A stretch of 64,000 bases of DNA from Hormiphora californensis (Eukaryota > Ctenophora > Tentaculata > Cydippida > Pleurobrachiidae). The stretch lies in contig CM035356.1 of the NCBI GenBank assembly GCA_020137815.1, forward strand, positions 6,668,380-6,732,379, written 5' to 3'. The position numbers and the translations under genes were made by a program. A model generated the notes under the pieces. That model made no database searches and was not told the DNA's origin. It was given only the letters and a program-made list of their open reading frames with translations. Shown here one piece after another: positions 43,528 to 62,776 of the stretch (positions are counted from its first letter, which is position 1; the number at the start of each line of letters is the position of its first letter).

Positions 43528-46500
43528 ATTTGGAACAGCATTTGGAAAAGCATTTGGTGGCGCAGTCACCTCTCTAGACTTAAAACTCTGAACTCAGGCC
43601 GCTTCGCGGGCCTCGTTTTACCGTGCTATGCACAGGAGTTGTAACACCAACAACTGCATGTGTTACCATAGCAACCACCCTGGATACCATAGCAACTAAC
43701 ATCGTATCAGCCAAAAAAGCTCTTTTAGCGTAAAATTCGTCAGGAAATCCAGTTTTGAAGCTTAGTCATCAATTTTATTGCCTAAGGGGAAACTCTAACT
43801 GAATGCCCGTGCAGTAATGGCGTCCCATCACTGGTAAAAATCTAACTGATAATGGGAGTCATCACTCTGTGCACGTCAGGATTTGCCACAAATTTTGCCA
43901 AAAAAAGGCTTTTACGTAGGGCGCGATGACAAACACACGAGCATGGTCGCGCGTTCTTCCATCATTCCTTCCATTCAACTAGACCCCCTTTCGCGTGCTC
44001 CGCGAATGGGTTTGAACAAAACAACAATTTTACACCCTTTTATGGCAGGGAAACACCTGTGGTCATCCAACATAATTGCCATACCTCGACGTGAAATTCG
44101 ACGAGAATCTCGACCTGGAATGAGGCGCGCATTCGTAGTGAGAGAGACACAAAGACTAGCGAGAGAAAAGAGTTGAAGCGCGACATCATTTTCTTACTGC
44201 GGCACATCTCTCTGATGCGCGGCTCATTCCAGGTCGAGATCTAGGTCGAATTTCACGTCGGAATATGTCGGAGGACCACTGTCACAGCTCACAGCCGCAT
44301 CACAACAGAGGGAATTTGTTGCGAAACAAAGAACAACGGGAGTGGTTCAAATCACACGTTTCTGCTGCCAGGCCAATGCTTTGACAGCGTCTCTGATCTC
44401 ATTGCAAAATGATATGCATGCAATATGTTCCTACTATTACTCAACACACTGATTTGTAGAAATGTGAATATGAATTGAGTCTTCAGACTTCACATTCACA
44501 AGTTGAGATTGTGGAAAAAGCGGCGGCAGCGAGTGAACACTTGGTACCTTGGTAGGGCGGGGACACGTCCTGGGTGTGGGAGGTCATGCGTATTTTAAAC
44601 TGGCCGATCGGGTATACCAGATACATTTCATTTGTCTAGATCTACATGCAGATACAGCTGGAGCTCTGTGAAGTGTGGAACAAACAAAATTAATGCAGTG
44701 TGAGCCAGTTACCCACACAAAGATAGATAACAAACCAGCAAACCTGGAAACAAAATTTGGACACCCAATCTTTGTCTGGCGGGCCAGACCCCGATTTGGC
44801 AAGCCAGATTATCTTTCCTTTTTAATCGATGGACCTGAGGTGTGTGTGTGTGTGTGTGTGTTTTGCACCGCCCGTCATTCCTCCCACTTTACTGCCCCAC
44901 AATGGTCGGCAGACAACCTATATTAATATCACTCTTCGCCACCGTCCCCCACACGTAGGGATAATGTTGATGTTGTTCCGGTTTGGGTCCTGGTATTTTG
45001 TTGAGCAAGCTCAACATTTCCCTCGAACCTTCGCCGGCATCACAAGAAGAGTATTTGATACATAAACTAATTTAACTCATACCTAATTTTTTCAGGGACA
45101 AGGGAAAGGGGAATTTAGGGGGTCTCCCCAAAGACGGGGTCTTTGGTTCTTTTTGCCCCGGGGGAGCTGAAAAGGGGAAAGGGGGTTTTGCCGGATATGG
45201 ACAAAAACCGTTTTTTTAAACCCATCAAATCGTGAGGGGCTAAAATATCTTTCACCCCCCCCTCAGGCCCTTTGGTAAAAAAACCGCTACCCAATTTTAA
45301 TAAATCCCCCCGGGGGGCCCGGGACCGCAAATTTTTCTTAGAAAAGCCCCGAAAAGCATGAAAACGTTTATTTAAAACTTCTGGTGAGCTTTTTGGAAAA
45401 TTTAAAGCTCCCGGGGTTTGCACATTGCGGGGTTTCCCTTGCCAAAAAGGGGCGGGGGTTGGCCCTTTTTTTGGGCCCCAGAACTGCCCAAACCTTAATA
45501 GGGGGGACCCTTATGATGTGTTTTTTGGGGGAATTCCCCCCCCCCGGCCCGTAGCGATTTTTCCCCCTTTTGGCCCTTTTTTTTACTTCTTTCAACCCGG
45601 TTTTTGGGGGGGGGATGGTTTTATTCAAAAGGGTTTACTTCTGTATCAAATTTTGGGATAATTTGTGGAAAGATCCTGTGTTGTTTGGGAGTGAAAAATT
45701 TTTGTTGAGGATTTTTTTGGTAGGATTTGTACTTTCCTATCTAGGTCTGGGCAGTGGGGGAAAGCTGAAAAGGGGAGTATGTGGAAAAAATTTGGGGCCC
45801 AGGGGGTTTTTCCCCCCGGGGAAAAAAACCCCATTTTTCGAGAAAAGGGTAACCCCCGGGTCCCCCAAATATGGGATGTTTAAAAGGAGGGCTTTTTTAA
45901 AAGGCTCCCGCGGGCCGGGGTGATAAAAATCATGGGTTTGGCCATTTTTAGGGGGGCTATTTTCTCTGGCTTAGAATTTACCCCCCATAAATTAATGGGA
46001 GACCCCAAGGTTTATCAGGCAATCCCTAGTAGGCGGGGCCCTCGGTATTACAAATCAGGGTTTTCCCCTGTTTAAAAAGGGTTTACGGGCGGGGGTGAGT
46101 TTAAATCATTTTAAACCGGATCCCCTCAAAGACCCCAGCCCGACGACCGACCACAAACGATCGATAAAACCGACTGTTCAATGGGTCAACCACCCTAAAT
46201 CAATCGACCGCCAAACCCAAACCCCGGGCAGGGACCCCCCGGGCACGGAAAAGGAGCCGGTCCCATATTTTGAGTTCGGAAAGGGTCTCTTTGTCTGGGC
46301 AAAGTTTACTCCCCAAGATTGGGGAGAGAGCCGTGTGATTTGACCGTAATCACGGGACCAGCACCCAACCAGGTCCACGGTGGGGAAATTACTTCCCATA
46401 GGGCGGGGGGTGGCCATTTTTTTGGGCCCCAACCCTTTTCCCCTACCACTTCGGTCCCTTATTGCGTTTTTTATAAAAAAAAATCCCCCAAATTGGGCGT

Positions 46501-47800
46501 TGCCCTTATTTTTCCCACTTTTTCCCAGGTCGGGAATTTAGGGAGGGTTTTTAACCCAAATGGGTTTTCTTTTGGCTATTATTTTGGGAGTTTTTAAACC
46601 CAAAATAAAATGGGGTTCTTGATCTGTTTTTTGTGAGGAGGATTTTTTCTGATTTTTGGCAAAGGTAGTTTGGAAAAAAATTTTGGGGGCAGAGGTTCCC
46701 CCCGGGGGAAAAAAACCCCCCCTATTTTTGCGAGAAAGGAAACCTCCGTCCGCCCCAATAGGGGGGTTTTGGGGACAGGAGGGCTTTTTAAAGGCTCCCG
46801 TTTCCGGGGTGATTAAAAATCAGGGGTTTCCCCAAATTTGGGAAGGGACTATTTCTCGGGGCGTAAAATTTTAACCCCCCCAAAATTTAAATGGGAAAAC
46901 ACCCAAAGGGGCCCAACCATCCCCTAGTAGGCAGGGGCCCTCGGTGTTAAAAATCATGGGTTGCCATTTGTAACGGTTTTCTGGCTGGGGGAATTTAAGT
47001 TCAACCGGTATCCCCACTAAGATTTACCCGACACCGACCGCCCAAACGATCGTTAACGACTGATATAAAAGGGCCCAACCAACCGCTCATCAATCGCCGC
47101 CGCCAATCCCAAAATCCCCAAGAAAGGGGGAAAAAGCCGCACTGCAAAACCCTGGGTCCCAAAGGGGTTTTATTGGGGCAAGGTCTCTAAAAAATTTATT
47201 TCCTTTCCCCAAGTTTGGGGAGAGACCCGGGGGGGATTTAAACCGAAATCCGGGACCCATCAGCCAACCTTTCCACGGCAAGGGACTGACCAAAGAACTC
47301 AGTTTGGAAACAAAAACCCTGATTTCCCCCCCCGCTGATGGCCTGGGTGTGAATAATATTTGAATTATCAGTGGGCAGGCGACTCAAAGCAAAAACAACC
47401 TAGCGATATAAACCCAAAAAAACAAAGAGGACCTTTGGGGGGAAAATTGGGTCAGAAAAAATGTCACTTTTCAGGCCAATGCTCTGACAGCTCAGACAAC
47501 AATGAAGAAAATCACAAATTCAAATTGGTCAGAGTGCCAAAATGGGTTACCGAAGTCCGAAACGTGAAGAATACGCTCATATCTATCACCGACAAAGGTA
47601 AAACACACACAATGTACACGGACAATTATACAAATCTGCAGCTGTACACGCGCAACACTCAACAGTCAACAGATGCAGATGTGTGTACAAAATATGCGCG
47701 CGGCACAGTTTGCACGTGCAACATGGACACCATGATCTGCCGGTATTTTGAACTCGCACTCCGAGATCTCAAATCATGGTATGATAGCACAATGCCTGGC
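43528..47800. repeat. Segmental duplication, copy A (with 2.5-kb insertion)
   Basis: Blocks at about 43528-43780, 43980-44070, 44330-44850 and 47350-47800 match, in order, 48285-48560, 48690-48765, 48915-49515 and 49525-49960. Relative to copy B, copy A carries about 2.5 kb of homopolymer-rich sequence (about 44850-47350) after ACCTGAGGTG. Neither copy contains a recognised gene. Confidence 0.85.
44097..44260. mobile_element. Foldback MITE in copy A
   Basis: The ends CGACGTGAAATTCGAC and GTCGAATTTCACGTCG, with inner arms ATCTCGACCTGGAATGA and its complement, enclose a GAGAGA-rich centre. It is absent from copy B at the corresponding place, so it inserted after the duplication or was lost from B. 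Confidence 0.7.
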
Positions 47801-48284
47801 TGGCTAAGTGACCATTCTCCTCTTTCTGCGGCACCAGGCGCCTGATAGCTGTAGTACCAGCTGATGCAGAACCCATGTGACATTTTCATTACTGCGGCCC
47901 AGTCATTGGTCTTGCCAGAGTATGATAACTGCCAGTTATTGAATGGGTGTTAGTCGAGAACTCGAGAAAAACAGTTCGGTACTTCTGGAAGTACCACTCC
48001 CGAAATGGGACAGTGCCAGCTGAGCTCTGTCCTATTCTTAAAGAACCGTACTGTTTTTCTTTGTCAATGTCATTGTACTTGCTGCCAAGTCCACGAATCG
48101 AGCACTGTCCGGGTCCCCCTGTCACATCAGAGCAGTGGCCTGACCCTATTCTCGGTGCGAGAACCGCGGTGTAATTATTGACGTTGAAAGGGCGAAAAGA
48201 ACTGCCCGGCGAAGCCGGGTGGGTTGTCAAAAAGCCCTTACTTGAGGCGCACCCAATGGGTGCGCTAGTATAGTATATTTAGTA

Positions 48285-49960
48285 TTTGGAACAGCATTTG
48301 GAACAGCATTTGGTGGCACAGTCAGTAGTCACCTCTCTAGACTTAAAACTCTGAACTCAGGCCACTTCGCGGGCCTCATTTTACTGCGCTACGCACAGGA
48401 GTTGTAAGGGTGACTGCGTCACAAACAACTGCTTTGGTTACCATAGCAACCACCCTGCCCCCTGGATACCATAGCAACTAACATCACATCAGCCTAAAAA
48501 GCTCTTTGAGCGCATAATTCGTCATAAAATCCAGTTTTGAAGCTTAGTCATCAATTTTATTGCCTAGCTAAAGTGCGTTTCAAACGACTTGACCTGAGAT
48601 TCCTGGAAATTGGCGCATTGCGCGTGTATTTACAAAGGGGAAATCCTGAATTTCCAGGAATCTCGGGTCAAGTCGTTTGAAACGCACTTTAGACCCCCTT
48701 TCGCGTGCTCCGCGAATGAGTTTGAACAAAACAACAATTTTACACCCTTTTATGGCAGGGAAACACCGAATTATGCTACATAATGCAATAATTCTTGTTC
48801 TTATTAATGAATATCTATTGAAATCTATTAGAGGATGTCAATAGTCAGCTCATAACAGAATAGAAGCAGATTTTGTAGCGGAATTTGTTGGGAAACAAAG
48901 AACAAAGAGAGTGCCACTCCCGGAGTGGTTCAAATCACACGTTTCTGCTGTCAGGCCAATGCTCTGACAGCGTCTCTGATCTCATTGCAAAATGATACAT
49001 GCATTTTTCTACTATTATCATCTACTCAACACACTGATTTGCAGAAATGTGAATATGAATTGAGTCTTCAGACTTCATTCACAAGATTGTGGAAAAAGCG
49101 GCTGGGCGGGTGAACACTTGGTACATAGATAGGGCGGGTGTGGGAGGTCGAATGCGTATTTTAAACTGGCCGATAGGGTATCCACTATCCCAGATAAATT
49201 TCATTTATCTGGATATACAGATACTCTGTCAGAGCATTGGCCTGACCCATTCTCGTTTCTCTCAAGAGAACTGTGGTCAGAGCATTGGCCTGACAGCAGA
49301 TACTGGATATATACAGATACTGCAGATACAGCTGGAGCTCTGTGAAGTGTGGAACAAACAAAATTAATGCGATGTGAGCCAGTGACCCACATAAAGATAG
49401 ATAACAAACCAGCAAACCTGGAAACAAAATTTGGACACCCAATCTTTGTCTGGCGGGCCAGACCCCGATTTGGCTAGCCAGATTATCTGTCCTTTTTAAT
49501 TGATGAACCTGAGGTGATCAATAATAGTTGAATTATCAGTGTCAGGCGACTCAAAGCAAAAGCAAATAGCGATATAAACAAACCAACACTGAGGACTGGG
49601 GAGAGATGGCTCAGACACTGTCACTTGTCAGGCCAATGCTCTGACAGCTCAGACAAGAATGAAGAAAATCACAAATTCAAATTGGTCAGAGTGCCAAAAT
49701 GGGCCACCGAAGTTCGAAACGTGAAGAATACACTCACATCAATCAACAACAAAGGGAAAACACACACAATGTACACGGACAATACAAATCTGCAGCTGTA
49801 CACGCGCGACAACCAACAGATGTGTGTACAAAATATGCGCGCGGCTCAGTTTGCACGTGCAACATCTAATCGACACCATGCCATGATGTGCCGGTATTTT
49901 GAACCCGAAGTCGAAGATCTCGAATCATATGGTATTTGTCACCTGACCAGTGACCTGACC
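48285..49960. repeat. Segmental duplication, copy B
   Basis: This is the shorter partner of 43528-47800. Both copies share GAACTCAGGCC.CTTCGCGG, CCCCCTTTCGCGTGCTCC and the stretch around CAAATTGGTCAGAGTGCC. The open frames in the last block (NEENHKFKLVRVPKW) differ by indels between copies and are not supported as coding. Confidence 0.85.
48571..48689. mobile_element. 119-bp foldback MITE with TA target
   Basis: The ends AAGTGCGTTTCAAACGACTT and its complement are flanked by TA (48569-48570 and 48690-48691). The inner arms are TTCCTGGAAATT and AATTTCCAGGAA. It is absent from duplication copy A. Confidence 0.82.
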
Positions 49961-50960
49961 TGACCTGGTCAGTGACCAGTGACCACTGACCAGTGACCAC
50001 TCTCCTTTTTCCTCGGTACCAGCTGCAGAACCCATGTGGCATTTTCATTCAGGGCCTAGTCATACTATTGGTCTTAACAGTGCTGTTACAGTGATAGCGA
50101 ATCGAGCACTGTCCCCCTGTCACATCAAAGCATTGGCCTGAGTCCTGACCCTATTCTCGGCGCGAGAAGTAGAACCGCGGCCAGATAACCACTCCATTTT
50201 GTAAGAAGTGGAGGCCAATGCTCTGACCACGGTTATCGCACAAAAAGAGAATAGGGTCAGGCCAATGCTCTGCAACAGGGTTATCCTGTTCTCGATCAAT
50301 AATCATCACACCAGACGGACTGAGTCCCCCTGAGCGGTCCCCTCCCGACCCTGTCTGGCGCTGCCGACCCCATCTGACCGCACTGTCATTATTAATGGGG
50401 CCTGTCAGCACCATCCTCCCCCGGTTAATTCTTCGAAAAGATTGGTCAAGGCTGCAGAACTTTGGATCCTCGTACGGGTGTTTATATCGCCAAGTGGCAC
50501 CCAGTCTGGGGAAACAACCGACACGGCACACTCCCTCCCAGTCTCGACTGTCAGAGCATTGGCCTGACAGTGTCTCGGTGATATGCAAATTTTAGGCAGA
50601 AACAAACTTTGCACATCGTTAGGTAGGCTGGACCACTTAACGATATGCATAGTTCTGTAGCAGATCAAAAGGCTCCACACTTTTGCAAGCCGCCAAGCGC
50701 CGTAATTGGTCCATAATATGTCCTGAATCTGCAGTCCACGCTGTCAGAGCTGAGTGTCAGACCAATACTCGAATTTTACCGCGGTTCTCCGAAAGAAATG
50801 AGAATAGGGTCAGACCAATGACAGTGTCAGAGCATTGGCAGCTGACAGAGCCGGCCACGCCTTGTAACCTTGAGTTCCAGTCAGAGCATTGGCCTGACCC
50901 TATTTTGTAGTCTCGGAGCGCACGAGAACTGTGGTCAGAGCATATTGGCCTGACAGTTGA
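49227..50960. repeat. Cluster of dispersed GTCAGAGCATTGGCCTGAC elements
   Basis: At least seven copies lie within 1.7 kb. The full unit is about 72-80 bp: a 19-bp core, an imperfect stem (CCCATTCTCG...CGAGAACTGTGG or close variants), then a second core in the same orientation. Examples are 49227-49298, 50205-50275 and 50878-50960. Confidence 0.75.
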
Positions 50961-51296
50961 GTTGAGTCAAATTGAAACACAGTGATATCAGTTTGGTAAA
51001 ACCTTCATAATCGGACATGTAATGTCATTTCATATTATTGTACTATTTGGGGACAGTAATTTACACACGCTCACGCAGTCACATACATAATAACAGCAAT
51101 GAACAAAACAAAGGGAAATTGATATTATATATGTAATAGCAAAAGAAAACGGAATTGTTGTTAAGATATGTTAGTAGATCAACTTTTTATCACTAAAAGA
51201 TTTGCCAAAAACCTGATTCAACCTGTATTGAAATAATTTATTTCTTTGTGTTCTCTCAATCTTAATATTTTCTAGCTTGGAAATAAAATCCATATA

Positions 51297-52680
51297 CAGT
51301 CGGACCCCGATTTAACGGCACCCTCGGGGGAAAGGGTTTGGATCCATCGCATCCTATTCTCGCTCCGCGAATAATAGGATCCCGGCCCGTTGAGAGCAAG
51401 AACTCACGTGCGCGCAATATAAAGCACGTTTTCAGCAGATCGCGCGTGATAGACCGTTTTTGGAGACCTTTTTAGCTGACCTAGCACTACTCAAAGGTCA
51501 ATTATGGCCTCATTTCGCATCGTGATGAATCGGCGGGTATTTTCCCATACTCACAAGGCCATGACGACTCCCCCAGTACCCGCAGATTGTCCCAGGACCG
51601 AGTAGGAGCTTGCAGCCAGGTCTTTAAAGAATTGCTCATGTTTAGCGTCAATTTTGACCCACTATTCCTCAAATGCTGAAACTCGCGGGTATTTTCCGTA
51701 AAACTAGAGACAATTGTCTGCCAGGAGCAACAAACGAGATGCAAATCGGTTCAGTAGTTCCTTGCAGCCAGGTCTTTGAAAAAGTTTGCTCTAAAATCAA
51801 TAACGCGCCGGAGGCCTAGATGTGAGATCGATCTCGGTCGCTGCGCGACCTCGATCTCACTCAGGCATCAATGTGGCCAAGGAAAGGGTTATGTCCGTTA
51901 AATCGGGGTGTCCGTTAAATCGGGGTAGGGCATATTTGGCCCATAAAATCCTATTTTTGTCCAAAATGCTCTACTAAAACACCTCTAAGTGTTAAATGCT
52001 ATGTCCATGTATTGATTACATGATCATTTCTGATTAGAAAAAGAAAATAATTTTTTTTAAATCAAAAAAAGTAATAAAAATTTTCTAAGGTACAACCAAG
52101 TCCAAATCGTTTATCGAACCAGTGCATCTTATCGCATGTCTTGCTGCTAATTAGACGGTTCGAAACGAACCGATACGTGATACCATGCCGAATCTGGGCA
52201 CTTTAAGCGGGGTGAGGAAGAATTCGAATTTCAAAATATATTTTCCTCTGAAAATTCATGGGGAGCACCGATCAAAGCAATCATTCTTATCTGTAGAATT
52301 TTGCAAAAAAAGTTATGAAATTTTTTCAAAGGTATATAAACCACGTCCGAACCATGTTTCGAATCAATGCATCTTATCGCACGTCCTGTCGTTAATTAGA
52401 CGGTTCGAAACTAACCGATACGTGATCCCCATGGGGCCAGTTTAACAAGCGTCAAAATTGCGACTCCATGGGCCTCATGGGGATCACATATCTGTTCGTT
52501 TCGAACCGTCTAATTACCGGCAAGACATGCAATAAGGTGCACCGATTCGAAACACGATTCGGACGTGATTACACCTTTGAAAAATTTCAAAAAAATTCCA
52601 AAAAATTTTTGGGGGAAATTTATCCTGCCGTTAAATCGGGGTGCCGCTAAATCGGGGGCCGTTAAATCGGGGTCCGACTG
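51297..52680. mobile_element. Complete Tigger-like non-autonomous element, 1384 bp
   Basis: Termini CAGTCGGACCCCGATTTAAC and GTTAAATCGGGGTCCGACTG are inverted repeats flanked by TA (51295-51296 and 52681-52682). GTTAAATCGGGG-type blocks are repeated near both ends and internally. No transposase frame is present. The interior shares TTCGAAACGAACCGATACGT with 1290-2348. Confidence 0.88.
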
Positions 52681-52682
52681 TA

Positions 52683-53593
52683 ATAAGGAGGGGAGCACAC
52701 TTATTTTTTAGGTTTAACTTTAAATTATGGCATAATTTAGGCCTTAAATCTAGAAAAGAATTGTGTTCCGGCCCTTCTTATATATCCATCATCTTTATAC
52801 AGTTAAACCTTTTCTTTCCCAAGAGAATTCAGCGAGCTCTTTCATTAAATAAATAAGAAATTGATGAGAAAAGGGGAAAAAGAATATGCTTCGCCGAAAA
52901 AAAAACTACAATATTTCTAGCACAGTTCGTCGGATATATATATTTTTATTAATTCTCAACCGCTTTCACCGTTACAAACCAACATAAAATATATTCTTAA
53001 AGTGCTATCTCTCTTCGTATATCGCCGTTGAAACTTTTCTTAGTTCTCTCAACCAGAGAGAGATATTGCGAGAGATCACTTTTGTTCTCAATTGGAGAGA
53101 GAGATATTGCGAGATCACACCTCAGATCTCACTTCTTTTCGGTCTTTGTTATGAGTTCGGCGAGGGAGTTCGGCACTACTAACGGTGTGGCTGAAAAGGG
53201 AGAGAGGTGTTACTAGGGAAAGAGAGAGGTGTTACCAGGGAAAGAGAGAGAGAGAGAGTGTGTTACCATGGTAACCACAGACAAGCATATAAAAAGGGGG
53301 ACAGTTACGGGATCGCCCCAAGCAAAGACCGGCCGGGGGAGAGGGAGGATAAGGGGGTTGCTATTCTCTCCCTCGAGAGAGGTTGTTATGTTCTAACCCT
53401 CCTCCTCATTTCCGCGGGTAGAGCGCATGGAAAGAGGGTAGAGCAAGGCAAGAGAGGGGGTTGGGACTGAGTAGTACCAGTCTTGCCGCTACCCAATTAC
53501 AGGGTCTATGGATATAACTTAACCCTTTCGGTAGGGTTAAGTCTTTTGGTATGAAGGAAGCGAGACATAAAAGAGGGGAGATAGGGAGAGAGA

Positions 53594-53655
<62 letters not shown>

Positions 53656-53943
53656 GTGAGGGGGAAACAAAGATAGTGTTTGTCGGCACTGTTCACAAAC
53701 GCGGCGTCGGACCGATTTAGCCTAACAATATTGTTGGCTGGGTTATCGGGGGGAACACATCTCTCAACCTCCCCGGCCTTTGAGTATCCGCTGTAGCCGC
53801 GGTACACACACATACACAGAGTTGTAAGGGGTGAGACACACAGAGTTGTAAGAGGGGTGAGACACACAGAGAGTTTGAGGCTGGGAGGTCATACCGGAGA
53901 AGTCCGCGAAGATAAACCCCGAAAAGCAGAGTGTGTGGAGGGA

Positions 53944-54003
<60 letters not shown>

Positions 54004-54757
54004 AAAGAGAGAAAAAAGAAAGAGAGAGAAAAGAAACTTGCAGGGCTGAATTACCTGTTGCGCTAGGTGAGATTGAAGAGGGCGGCGTCAGAGCTCTCTT
54101 TTCTTGGATGCCCGGTATAACTGAAAGAGGTTGGTTTTAGACCGGGGAAATAGACAACAACCAGAGGGTTCATAAAGTGATATAAAGGCAGATATGCAGA
54201 TTGTGGGGCTGGAGGGAGAGAGAGAGGGGGAGAGAGGGGACGGTGAACTATGTATAGGAGGGGGAGGCTACTTATAAAAACCAACTACCCGCCGTCACCC
54301 CCACAAGCGAATGGGTAAATGGTGGCGACTGCTAGACTAACCCACTACCCTTTTATGATGACGCAGCCCCTCTTTCCGCACTCAATTCATCATCCCGCCC
54401 ACTCTCCATGCCTCATCATTCCTCCCCAACTCTCCATCCCCCTCCTCATGGGGATGTCTCACCACGTACTCAGGGGCTACGCTAAGGGCGAGACTCATCT
54501 TAGTGCGATGCGGTGGGGCGGTTCACAGCTGTGCATAGTCGCGGTGCTCTCTATCGACTATCTATCTATCTATCTATCTATCTATCGCAATCTCTCTCTC
54601 TCTCTCTCTCCCTATCTCTCTCTCTCTCCCTATCTCTCTCTTTATCTTCCTTACTTTTACTGCGTCAATACATGCGCAAATAATATATGCCCAACATTCT
54701 CCGTCTCGCTTCTCACCTCTTTCTCTGTTTTCCTATCTCTCTCTCTGATCTCTCTCT

Positions 54758-54801
<44 letters not shown>

Positions 54802-55146
54802 CCCACCCTCATCCCTCGCCGAAACACCACTACAACTGCGATGTATCCTTTGTCTCGCACATCTTAAGCTCAATGCGACAATTATTCTTTACGTATCTCG
54901 GAGAGAGAAACAGAAAGAGTATATCAATAATGTTATTATACTTTATCAAACACCCCGCTATCACTGTCAGACCATCGGCCTAACCATATTCTCAACTCTT
55001 TCAAAAAAGCGCCAGAACAGTGGCCAGACAACTGGTCTGACAGCGCTATCAAAAGAACTCCCCTTCTCAGTACCTAGTATAAAAGAGCAACCAAAACCAA
55101 ATAAAACTAAACTGTATCACCCCGCTATATCATCCCAATTCCTTAC
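52683..55146. other. Region without a recognised gene; (GA)n and (CT)n tracts
   Basis: Pure or nearly pure (GA)n lies at 53583-53655 and 53939-54000, and (CT)n at 54590-54640 and 54745-54798. The 3' terminal exon(s) of the GRAB gene (minus strand) should lie here but could not be identified. Confidence 0.5.

Positions 55147-62776
<7,630 letters not shown>

Larger units (their letters stand above)
40080..47380. other. Homopolymer-rich, probably low-accuracy sequence
   Basis: Runs of four or more identical bases are far denser here than in the flanks, especially 41.7-42.1 kb and 45.07-47.35 kb. Known repeats found here (right palindrome arm, hAT MITE at 41.6 kb) are degraded copies. Two roughly 900-bp stretches (about 45.6-46.2 and 46.55-47.1 kb) resemble each other. 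No reliable gene can be called. Confidence 0.6.

Noticed and set aside
47360-49963. Similar ORFs in both segmental-duplication copies (NEENHKFKLVRVPKW)
   Set aside because: The frames diverge by indels between copies and match no family I recognise. Similarity is explained by the DNA duplication itself.
53406-53867. Minus-strand ORF (GYSGYSKAGEVERCVPPDNPANNIV) as the terminal exon of the GRAB gene
   Set aside because: Part of it looks coding-like, but it has no match to the TRIP11 C-terminus that I can recognise and runs into a (CT)n tract. It could not be joined with confidence.
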